Source of the DNA: an uncultured Lachnoclostridium sp.
GTDB lineage: Bacteria > Bacillota > Clostridia > Lachnospirales > Lachnospiraceae
Assembly: GCA_944381625.1 (NCBI GenBank)
Contig: CALWLW010000001.1
Span: 248,001-312,000 of the forward strand
DNA: 64,000 bases
Direction: 5' to 3'
Made by a program: the position numbers and the translations under genes. This document shows, piece after piece, positions 1 to 6,668 of the stretch (the stretch's first letter is position 1; each line of letters starts with the position of its first letter). The notes beneath the pieces were generated by a model. The model did no database searches. It was given only the letters and a program-made list of their open reading frames with translations, and was not told the origin of the DNA.

Positions 1-734
1 AGCCCGCCTTCGTTGGTTCCCGACAGCAGGGCCGGGAACGTATCCGGCCAGGTAAGTTCCCTGCCCTCCCACTCGTCCAGAGGCAGATAGCATATATGGA
101 TCCTGACGCCGTCCTCTTCATAACAATAGGGCCGGTCCGGGGATGTCTCCGTTTTCAGAAACTGTAAATATTCTTCCAGTACCATGCCGTCCCGGGTCAT
201 GATCATGGAATGGGGATACCCAACATACCGGAAATGCCAGGGCTCCGCGCCGATCCCGGTCACACGCTCTTTTCCTGCAGGATACCGTTCCACAAATCCC
301 CGGAACGGAGCCGCCCTGCGGAAGCGCTGGCAGATGCCCGTCCGCGGGAACGCCGGGCAGATAAAGTCGATGGACTCCCGCTGCTCCGCCAGATCGATGG
401 CCAGGCCGCTCTCGTGCTCGCTGTGCCCCGGCTTCGCCACATAAGTTCTGGTGAAGGTTTCCCCTTCTTTCTGCAGGGTGTCTTCCCAGATATCCACCTG
501 TTCCTGATGAGGGCGGTAGCCGCTGACCACCGCGATCCTGCCGCCCGCGCCCACTTCCGAAAGCGTCTGCTTCAGCATCCGGGCCGCTGTGCGTTCCAAA
601 AGAATATCCGGACAGTTCTCCACTGCTGGGACAAGGCTCCTGCGCTCCGGCTGCCGATCCAGAGCATGCTCCGGCGAGATCAAAAGCAGCGTTCCCTGAA
701 AACCGTCTTCATGGGTAATCTTCTTCCTGCTCAT
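1..734 (-). CDS. vanXY: VanXY-type D,D-dipeptidase/D,D-carboxypeptidase (3' end off the window)
   Basis: This zinc peptidase should hydrolyse D-Ala-D-Ala and trim D-Ala from pentapeptide precursors, so that only precursors made by the neighbouring VanG-type ligase remain. About 244 codons are visible and the frame is open to base 1, close to the usual length of about 250 for VanXY. Zinc and catalytic residues are visible: SGYRPH near residue 71, His107 and Asp114 in SEHESGLAID, and Glu164/His167 in EPWHF. There is no signal peptide or membrane anchor, which fits a cytoplasmic VanXY better than membrane-bound VanY. The ATG overlaps the vanG stop as ATGA, implying translational coupling. In comparable clusters the next gene is the serine racemase vanT, which would lie outside this window. 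VanY-like is the alternative name. Confidence 0.88.
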   Translation of the reverse strand, partial: MSRKKITHEDGFQGTLLLISPEHALDRQPERRSLVPAVENCPDILLERTAARMLKQTLSEVGAGGRIAVVSGYRPHQEQVDIWEDTLQKEGETFTRTYVAKPGHSEHESGLAIDLAEQRESIDFICPAFPRTGICQRFRRAAPFRGFVERYPAGKERVTGIGAEPWHFRYVGYPHSMIMTRDGMVLEEYLQFLKTETSPDRPYCYEEDGVRIHICYLPLDEWEGRELTWPDTFPALLSGTNEGG

Positions 735-1777
735 GCCAGCCCTTCCTCCAGAATCATGCGGACTGTATCCTGAAACGGGATCCCCGCCGCCTTCAGCATA
801 CCCGGAAAACGGCTGTGAACCGTAAATCCCGGTATGGTATTGACTTCATTGAACCAGATCCTTCCGTCTGGAGTCAGGAACATATCCACCCGGGCAAAAC
901 CGGAACATCCCAGGAGCCGGTAAATCCGGCAGGCGGTTTTCCTGACCTCCTCTGCCAGCGCGGACGGTATCCGGGCCGGCACATGGATCCGGGAGGTTTT
1001 CAGCGTGTATTTCTCCGTATAGTCAAAGAAATCGCCGGACAGTTCGATCTCGTCCACTTCTCCGGTGATCAGGCGTTTTGTACCCACCACGGCGCATCCC
1101 ACCTCGAAGCCCTCCACCGCCTCCTCGATCAGAGCCTGGGAATCATAGACAAGCGCTTTCCTGACAGCTTCCGCAAGTTCCGATTCTTCTTTTACACGGG
1201 TGATCCCGAAGGAAGAACCGGCCCGCACCGGTTTTACAAACACCGGATAGGACAGGGATGACATGGCCTGTCTCAGTTCCTCTTCCTGTGCGGATTCGAT
1301 CAGTACCGAACGGGGGCACAGAATCCCTCCGCTTTCCGCCGTCCGGTGAGCCAGAAGCTTGTCCATGCAGAGGGCCGAACTGAGCGTCCCGCAGCCGATG
1401 ACCCGGACACCTGCCAGCTGAAGCGCTCCCTGAACGGTGCCGTCCTCCCCGTTGCCGCCATGCAGGATGGGCAGCGCCCCGTCCAATGACAGCATCATCT
1501 GCCGCCCGTTTTCCAGATAGACGAGCCCGTGTACGCCCCGGTCGGAGGATAAAAATACCGGCGTGCAGACCTGCTCCCGGCACCAGTTGTTTTCCGGGAT
1601 TTCGTCCAGATCTCCCCGGTACCAGAACCATTTGCCCGTATGCCGTTCCAGCCCTATGGGGATCAGATCATATTGTTCCCTGTCCATGTGGGACATGACC
1701 GCATGCGCCGACTGCAGGGACACCTGATATTCCGGGGAACATCCTCCGAACAATACCGCAACTCTTTTTCTTCTCAT
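731..1777 (-). CDS. vanG: D-alanine--D-serine ligase, VanG type
   Basis: This 348-residue ATP-grasp ligase joins D-Ala to a second D-amino acid for peptidoglycan precursors. The N terminus AVLFGGCSPEYQVSLQS, the LHGGNGEDGTVQG block, CGTLSSALCMDK, KPVRAGSSFGI and FNEVNTIPGFT match D-Ala-D-X ligases and are closest to VanG as I remember it. The omega-loop region GDFFDYTEKYTLK is the form seen in D-Ala-D-Ser ligases, unlike the loop of D-Ala-D-Lac enzymes. It lies downstream of vanRS and overlaps vanXY by ATGA. The ATG at 1777 follows an AGAAGGAG ribosome site that is buried in an inverted repeat (1787-1816). Substrate choice (Ser rather than Ala) is inferred from the family and the vanXY partner. 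Such clusters occur as intrinsic, sometimes silent, loci in clostridia. Confidence 0.9.
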   Translation of the reverse strand: MRRKRVAVLFGGCSPEYQVSLQSAHAVMSHMDREQYDLIPIGLERHTGKWFWYRGDLDEIPENNWCREQVCTPVFLSSDRGVHGLVYLENGRQMMLSLDGALPILHGGNGEDGTVQGALQLAGVRVIGCGTLSSALCMDKLLAHRTAESGGILCPRSVLIESAQEEELRQAMSSLSYPVFVKPVRAGSSFGITRVKEESELAEAVRKALVYDSQALIEEAVEGFEVGCAVVGTKRLITGEVDEIELSGDFFDYTEKYTLKTSRIHVPARIPSALAEEVRKTACRIYRLLGCSGFARVDMFLTPDGRIWFNEVNTIPGFTVHSRFPGMLKAAGIPFQDTVRMILEEGLA

Positions 1778-1786
1778 AAAAAATCA

Positions 1787-1816
1787 CTCCTTCTGGTATG
1801 AGCATACCAGAAGGAG
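1787..1816 (-). promoter_or_regulatory. Inverted repeat enclosing the vanG ribosome-binding site
   Basis: Two perfect 14-bp arms (1787-1800 and 1803-1816) are separated by 2 bp. On the vanG strand the 3' arm contains the AGAAGGAG Shine-Dalgarno sequence and is followed by GATTTTTT and then the ATG. It could be an RNA hairpin hiding the ribosome site, an attenuator for vanRS read-through, or a DNA operator. If transcription starts just after the TTATAA near 1819-1824, the 5' arm would be only partly transcribed. Confidence 0.6.
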
Positions 1817-1837
1817 CTTTATAAACTGTTGGGATAA

Positions 1838-1888
1838 TCCTAAGGTCCGCGAAAAAAATTCCTAAGGAATTCCAAAGATTTTCCTAAG
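1838..1888 (-). promoter_or_regulatory. Putative VanR operator upstream of vanG (direct repeats)
   Basis: On the vanG strand the heptamer CTTAGGA occurs at 1888-1882, 1866-1860 and 1844-1838, with the variant CTTTGGA at 1877-1871. The first three are spaced exactly 11 bp, the spacing expected for tandem OmpR-family half-sites, and the fourth lies 22 bp further on. The same 29-bp pattern lies before vanR at 3799-3827. The distal copy overlaps the vanS stop codon. A possible -10 (TTATAA) lies at about 1819-1824. Confidence 0.65.
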
Positions 1889-3029
1889 AAGAGCCGCCGG
1901 CGCTTTTTATGGGCAACTCCACCCGGAAGACGGTGACGCCGTCCTCGCTCTGCGCCGTAATCCGACCCCCGTGGAGCAGTACGATCTCCCTGGCGATAGC
2001 CAGGCCGAGGCCGGCGCCGCCGCTTTCTGTCTGCCTTGCCTCGTCCAGCCGGTAAAATTTCTCAAAGATGGCGTCCAGCTTCTGTCTGGGGATCGTCCTG
2101 CCCTGGTTTTCAAAGCAGACGAATACCTCCCCGTGGGACTGTCCTGCCCGTATGCGGATCAAAGTTCCCGGACGGCTGTAAGCCACCGCGTTTTTCAGGA
2201 TGTTGTTGAACACCCTTGCCAGACGGTCCGGGTCGCCAAAGATACGCAGGTTCTCCGGTACGTCCAGTTCTATTTTATTGGCGTGATCCTCCAGAATGGG
2301 ATAAAATTCGTCGGCCATCTGGATCAGCAGATACGAAAGGTCTATCTCTTCCTTTTCCAGAATGATCTGCTGAAGGTTATAACGGGTGATCTCGAAAAAT
2401 TCATTGACCAGATGTTCCAGGCGGTACGCCTTGTCCAGCGTGATATGGACGTATTTCTCTCTCTGGGTTTCCGGCATATCCGGCGCTTCCTCCAGAAGGC
2501 TGAGATACCCGATCACAGATGTGAGCGGCGTGCGGATATCGTGGGCCAGGTACATGACCATATCGTTTTTCCGCTGTTCGGACAGCAGGGTTTCCAGCTT
2601 TCTTTTCTGCAGGGTATGGCGCACCAGATTCAGTTTCTGTTCCATCTCGGATATTTCCGGAGAGAGGACGATCTCTTTGTCGTCCTCCAGGAGAAGCGCG
2701 TCCAGTCCCCGGTCTATCTGGCGGAAATATTTCATAAACCAGGACAGGGCGAAACGGAACAGGAATAAAAACAGGAACGCGAAGACCAGCCAGAAGATCA
2801 GGTCAAAGTTGCCGCGCACATAATAATTATAAAGTCCCAGCGCCTGCTCGTATTCCACAAAAAACAGGCGCTGGATCAGGCCCACGGCCCAGTCTGCCAG
2901 CCGTCCGGAAAATACGCCCACATACATAGCCCAGATCAGGATGATCGTTCCCAGCGCCATCAGGGAAAGCTGCAGAAAGATGCGGGTCTGCAGGCGGAGG
3001 TATCGGGATTTTTTCGTTCTACTCTTCAA
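1884..3029 (-). CDS. vanS: VanS-like sensor histidine kinase
   Basis: This membrane sensor kinase is the partner of the VanR-like regulator encoded just before it. From the chosen TTG start (3029, overlapping vanR by 11 nt) it is 381 residues: transmembrane segment about 17-40, a short extracellular loop, transmembrane segment about 75-95, HisKA with His163 in AHDIRTPL, then the HATPase domain with FNNILKNAVAYS (N box) and GAGLGLAIAREI (G box). An in-frame ATG further upstream (3167) would add 46 low-complexity residues inside vanR and is unlikely. GGAG/GGGG tracts precede the TTG, but no strong ribosome site is present, so translation is probably coupled to vanR. The ligand is not readable from sequence; glycopeptide or cell-wall stress is assumed from the cluster. 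Confidence 0.85.
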   Translation of the reverse strand: MKSRTKKSRYLRLQTRIFLQLSLMALGTIILIWAMYVGVFSGRLADWAVGLIQRLFFVEYEQALGLYNYYVRGNFDLIFWLVFAFLFLFLFRFALSWFMKYFRQIDRGLDALLLEDDKEIVLSPEISEMEQKLNLVRHTLQKRKLETLLSEQRKNDMVMYLAHDIRTPLTSVIGYLSLLEEAPDMPETQREKYVHITLDKAYRLEHLVNEFFEITRYNLQQIILEKEEIDLSYLLIQMADEFYPILEDHANKIELDVPENLRIFGDPDRLARVFNNILKNAVAYSRPGTLIRIRAGQSHGEVFVCFENQGRTIPRQKLDAIFEKFYRLDEARQTESGGAGLGLAIAREIVLLHGGRITAQSEDGVTVFRVELPIKSAGGSS

Positions 3030-3720
3030 GCCGGTACCCCACTCCCCATACGGTGCGGATATATCTGGGCCTGTCCGCCGTGTCCCCCAGCTTTTCCCTG
3101 AGATGCCGGATGTGGACGGTGATGGTATTGTTGTTTTTGTAATAGTATTCATCCTGCCACAGCTCATGGAACAGTTCCTCCGAGCTGACCACCTGGCCCT
3201 TTTTCCGGCAGAGGATGGCCAGGATGCCGAACTCCGTGGGCGTCAGTTCCAGCCGCTTTCCGTTCAGCGTACATTCATGGGTCTTCAGATTCATGGCCAG
3301 GCCCCAGCGGAAGATCATCTCATCCTCCTCCGGCTGGGCCGCGGCCGGATTGTATTTTTTGTAACGGCGCAGCTGGGCCTTGACCCTGGCCATCATCTCC
3401 AGCGGACGGAACGGTTTGGTAATATAATCGTCCGCACCCAGGGTAAGCCCGGTGATCTTGTCCGTCTCCGCGTCTTTTGCGGTAAGCATAATGATGGGAT
3501 AAGTATGCGTTTCCCGGATCTTCTGGCACAGGACAAATCCGCTCTGTCCCGGCAGCATCACGTCCAGGATCGCCAGGTCCGGTTCCTCTCTCCCGATGTA
3601 TTCCGCCGCGTCCTCAAAGGTATAGCATTTAAAAACCGTGTACCCGTCGCTCTCCAGATAGACGGCGATCAGATCCGCGATCTCCTTCTCGTCGTCTACC
3701 ACCAATATTTTTTCACCCAT
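3019..3720 (-). CDS. vanR: VanR-like response regulator (OmpR family)
   Basis: This 233-residue regulator has a receiver domain (KILVVDDE at 4-11, phospho-acceptor Asp53 in LAILDVMLPG, Lys in ITKPF) and a winged-helix DNA-binding domain (LTPTEFGILAILC through IRTVWGVGYRLEE). The ATG at 3720 follows GGAGG at good spacing; a longer in-frame start at 3765 has no such site. A small GC hairpin (GGCGG/CCGCC, about 3732-3752) lies in the leader. Upstream at 3799-3827 are the direct repeats also found before vanG, so autoregulation plus activation of vanG-vanXY is likely. It is co-transcribed with vanS, whose start overlaps this stop. Confidence 0.88.
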   Translation of the reverse strand: MGEKILVVDDEKEIADLIAVYLESDGYTVFKCYTFEDAAEYIGREEPDLAILDVMLPGQSGFVLCQKIRETHTYPIIMLTAKDAETDKITGLTLGADDYITKPFRPLEMMARVKAQLRRYKKYNPAAAQPEEDEMIFRWGLAMNLKTHECTLNGKRLELTPTEFGILAILCRKKGQVVSSEELFHELWQDEYYYKNNNTITVHIRHLREKLGDTADRPRYIRTVWGVGYRLEE

Positions 3721-3798
3721 AGAGTTTCCTCCTTCATGGCGGCTTTTGTCCGCCGCCTCCAGCATAGCATACCCATATGGGGAACTTCTTTCATAATT

Positions 3799-3827
3799 TC
3801 TTGAATTATTCTTAAGATTTTCCTAAG
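3799..3827 (-). promoter_or_regulatory. Putative VanR autoregulatory operator
   Basis: On the vanR strand CTTAGGA (3827-3821), CTTAAGA (3816-3810) and TTCAAGA (3805-3799) follow each other at 11-bp steps. The first 14 bases are identical to the vanG-proximal operator at 1888-1875. The proximal edge is 78 nt before the vanR ATG, against 82 nt for the matching edge before vanG. A TATGCT -10 candidate lies near 3766-3771. Confidence 0.65.
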
Positions 3828-3830
3828 CGT

Positions 3831-3936
3831 TACCGTTCACACCGTACTCAGGAGCGGAAAAATGCAGCGTCATGCTTGCATGTAAGAGGCATTTTTCCTG
3901 CTCCTGGGTGTGAGTGGAGGTTCGGTGTGAACGGTA
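3831..3936. repeat. 106-bp imperfect palindrome between vanR promoter and MATE gene
   Basis: The outer arms 3831-3844 and 3923-3936 are a perfect 14-bp inverted repeat. Inner arms (CAGGAGCGGAAAAATGC and its near complement, about 3849-3865 and 3889-3906) extend the stem around a loop centred near 3877. The element ends 2 bp before the stop codon of the leftward MATE gene, so it may act as its terminator. Its size and symmetry also fit a miniature inverted-repeat element. No second copy was noticed in this window. Confidence 0.6.
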
Positions 3937-3937
3937 T

Positions 3938-5278
3938 TTAAGCTTTATCCGCCATCGCTTTTTTCAGGATCAGGACGGACGCCAACCCAGTCAGAAGCTC
4001 CGAGATCCAGAACGCGTGCCAGACCCCCTCCGCCCCAAAGGCCAGGCTCAGAAGATAAGCCGCGGGAATCATAATCAGCGTGTAGCGCAGCAGGGAGATG
4101 CGCAGGGACGGCCCGCCCATTCCCAGGCCCTCCAGCGCCCCGCAGGTGGTCACCGATACGGAAGACACCAGGAATCCGGCGCAGATGGTGCGAAGGGCCC
4201 GGCTGCCCGCTTCCACAGTCTCTTGATTCTCAGCAAAGAGCCCCATAAGCGGACCGGGAATGGACAGGCAGAGAACCGTTCCCAGAGCCATGATGACCGC
4301 AATCGCTGCCAGCGCCGTGCGGTAAATCTTCCGCACCCGCTCCCGCTCGCCCGCGCCGTAATTGTAACCCACCAATGGGCGCATACCCTGCACAATCCCG
4401 TTGGCAGGCAGGTACAGGAACGTCTGGAGTTTGTAGTAAACGCCCAGGACCACCACATAAATCTGGGAATATCCCGCCAGAATCCCATTCAGCGCCGAGG
4501 TGAGCAGGGATGGAAGGGCCAGGTTCAGAACGGCCGGAATACCGATCCCGTACAGCCGCCTGCACATCTCTTTGGTCAGGCTCAGCTGGCGGACATGTAC
4601 CCGCACCTGGACGGGCCGGAGCCTGTCGGCGGCCAGATAGAGAACCAGCGTCAGCACCTGGCCGATGCCTGTGGCCAGCGCCGCTCCTTCTATGCCCATG
4701 GCCGGGAACGGACCGTATCCGTAGATCAATACCGGGTCCAGGATGATATTGGCGATGCATCCGCACATCATACAGGACATGGACACGGACATCCTGCCCA
4801 CGGACTGGAACAGCTTTTCATAGAACAGCGTCATGGAAATAACCGTGGAAAACAGAAACACCAGGCCGGAATATCTGAGCCCCAGGCTGATCACCTCTTT
4901 GTCTGCGGTAAACATGGGCAGGAAAAAAGGCATGACCAGTATGCTCGCCCCTGTAAGCACCACGCCGTGGATCAGGCTTAACAGAAATCCCTGGGACGCC
5001 GCCTGATCCGCCTTTTCCTGCTCCTGTGCACCCAGATGATAGGAAATCACCGCGTTCAGTCCCACGCCGAAGCCGATAGTGACGGCGTTGACCAGGTTCT
5101 GCACGGGATAGACCAGCGAGAGCGCGGTCATGGCGTTTTCACTGATCTGCGCCACATAATAGCTGTCCACGATGTTATACAGGGAATTTACCATCATGGA
5201 GATCACCATGGGCAGTGACATCTGCCAGAGCAGTCTGGTCACCGGCCGTTCTTTCATAAATGTCTGATCGTTCATCAT
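3938..5278 (-). CDS. MATE family multidrug/cation antiporter
   Basis: This 446-residue inner-membrane exporter has about twelve hydrophobic segments and the MATE pattern: MSLPMVISMMVNSLYNIVDSYY near the N terminus and PVQNLVNAVTIGFGVGLNAVIS, with the related half-repeat NGIVQGMRPLVGYNYGA near residue 300. It should exchange a cation (Na+ or H+) for drugs or metabolites; the substrate is unknown. The start at 5278 follows AGGAGGATT at good spacing, and a second ATG one codon later is equally usable. It is transcribed towards the van cluster but separated from it by the 106-bp palindrome, so it is probably its own unit. Confidence 0.85.
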   Translation of the reverse strand: MMNDQTFMKERPVTRLLWQMSLPMVISMMVNSLYNIVDSYYVAQISENAMTALSLVYPVQNLVNAVTIGFGVGLNAVISYHLGAQEQEKADQAASQGFLLSLIHGVVLTGASILVMPFFLPMFTADKEVISLGLRYSGLVFLFSTVISMTLFYEKLFQSVGRMSVSMSCMMCGCIANIILDPVLIYGYGPFPAMGIEGAALATGIGQVLTLVLYLAADRLRPVQVRVHVRQLSLTKEMCRRLYGIGIPAVLNLALPSLLTSALNGILAGYSQIYVVVLGVYYKLQTFLYLPANGIVQGMRPLVGYNYGAGERERVRKIYRTALAAIAVIMALGTVLCLSIPGPLMGLFAENQETVEAGSRALRTICAGFLVSSVSVTTCGALEGLGMGGPSLRISLLRYTLIMIPAAYLLSLAFGAEGVWHAFWISELLTGLASVLILKKAMADKA

Positions 5279-5346
5279 TCTGTCATAATCCTCCTTATAT
5301 AAGCCTCATGGCGCGCCCCGCCGCAGTGCGATCCCGCCCGGAGGGC

Positions 5347-5425
5347 TTTTTATTCTATGGGAAAGTTTGCAGAACTTTCCCATAGAATAAAAAACCACAT
5401 AATTGCCGGTATGGCAATTATGTGG
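5347..5425. terminator. Two adjacent perfect hairpins between UroD-like and MATE genes
   Basis: The first hairpin has 21-bp arms (5347-5367 and 5373-5393) with a 5-nt loop and T/A runs at both ends, so it can terminate transcription in either direction. The second, directly adjoining, has 13-bp arms (5395-5407 and 5413-5425) with a 5-nt loop. They probably end the leftward uroD-like/sugar operon. The rest of 5279-5559 shows nothing recognisable. Confidence 0.75.
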
Positions 5426-5559
5426 CGAAAAATAGACGATACTAGAAAAATCCACATACCCTTCATGGGTTTTAGCGATTTATTCTATCATTGAAATATG
5501 AAAGATGTCAATAGGCGGACGGGATGATTATGTTTCTTGAATTTCTGCATCATACCCGG

Positions 5560-6627
5560 TTATCTGTAGTAAAATGCGTATCGTTCCATAGCATCCATTA
5601 CCGCGCGAACATTTTCCACAGGCACGCCCGGATATAGTCCGTAAATCATCATAAGACCGCCTTCCCGGCATCCGACCTTCTCAACTTCTTCACGGATCAG
5701 AGTATCGATCTGCTCCGGCGTTCCGTATGGCGTCACAGACTGCCTGTCAATATCCAGGTCTACGCAGACACGTCCACGGAATTTGCCCGCAATCCAATCG
5801 ATGCCGTTTACCAGATCCTGCAGATTTATAATATCCACTCCGCCGTCGATAATTTCATCGATCAGCACATGGAGATTCCCATCTGAATGCATATGTATAA
5901 TTTTCCCGGCTTCTCTCACAGGCTTCAGCAACCGCTGATAAGAAGGCTTGATATATTTTACAAAATTTTGATAATCGATCATCGGGCCGGTCTGCATCCC
6001 CAGATCTTCGGGAATTCTGACCACATCCACGTCTGCTTTTAGAAAATGCTTGATTTGCGCCATATTGAACGCTTCCAGCTTCTCAACCAAATCGTCCAAA
6101 AGCGGTTCTTCATCTACCATGTCACAGAGCAGATCCTCGTAGCCGCGCAAGTCAACCATCTGCTGGAACGTATGTCCATGCCGTAGATCTCCGTAGAGGA
6201 TCTCTCCATTTGCCCGGTTTTTCGCACACAGTTTTTCAAATTCATTCCAGTTAACAGGCCCCAGCCCGTTACTTTTTTCCGGATCCGGGAATTTATAATT
6301 CTTATAATTTTCCCAATCCGACAGCGGATGGTCATGAACGGAACCGACGATACCGTTCATGCTGGTTTTCCAGACACATCCGAAATCATCTGTATAGGGC
6401 ACATCTTTTCTCGCATTTACTGCGTATGTTTTTTCAAAATGGGCAGGTTTCTTGAAACCTGGAAATAAAAATGGATGTTGTTCCATCAATTCAAATAGGA
6501 CATCCGGCTCGTAGTAATCAAAACACGCTTCATTGATATGAAACGTCATTGGAATATAATCCGGCGTTTCAAATCGTATAGTTCTCATAAGATTCTCTTT
6601 TGTCGCCGATGTTGTTGCAGCATACAT
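5560..6627 (-). CDS. Uroporphyrinogen decarboxylase-family protein (probably a methyltransferase-like enzyme)
   Basis: This 355-residue TIM-barrel protein belongs to the UroD/MtaA/CmuA superfamily (COG0407-like), judged from TPDYIPMTFHINEACFDYY, RIPEDLGMQTGPM, KIIHMHSDGNLHVLIDEII and GGVDIINLQD. The RPDK-type N-terminal signature of true haem-pathway HemE is not evident and no other tetrapyrrole gene is near, so haem synthesis is unlikely. Relatives move methyl groups between methylated substrates, corrinoids and thiols, but no corrinoid protein is encoded nearby. GGAGG precedes the ATG at 6627. It lies 41 nt after the AraC-type response regulator, apparently the last gene of the sugar-transport operon. 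The substrate is unknown. Confidence 0.7.
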   Translation of the reverse strand: MYAATTSATKENLMRTIRFETPDYIPMTFHINEACFDYYEPDVLFELMEQHPFLFPGFKKPAHFEKTYAVNARKDVPYTDDFGCVWKTSMNGIVGSVHDHPLSDWENYKNYKFPDPEKSNGLGPVNWNEFEKLCAKNRANGEILYGDLRHGHTFQQMVDLRGYEDLLCDMVDEEPLLDDLVEKLEAFNMAQIKHFLKADVDVVRIPEDLGMQTGPMIDYQNFVKYIKPSYQRLLKPVREAGKIIHMHSDGNLHVLIDEIIDGGVDIINLQDLVNGIDWIAGKFRGRVCVDLDIDRQSVTPYGTPEQIDTLIREEVEKVGCREGGLMMIYGLYPGVPVENVRAVMDAMERYAFYYR

Positions 6628-6668
6628 AATATTTCCTCCAAGTCTTGTATGTAGTACTTCTCACTCTT

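Noticed and set aside
3030..3167. Longer vanS start at ATG 3167
   Set aside because: The extra 46 residues are low-quality and lie inside vanR; the TTG at 3029 fits the kinase N terminus.
5560..6627. Haem biosynthesis HemE
   Set aside because: The N-terminal HemE signature is not evident and no tetrapyrrole genes are nearby.
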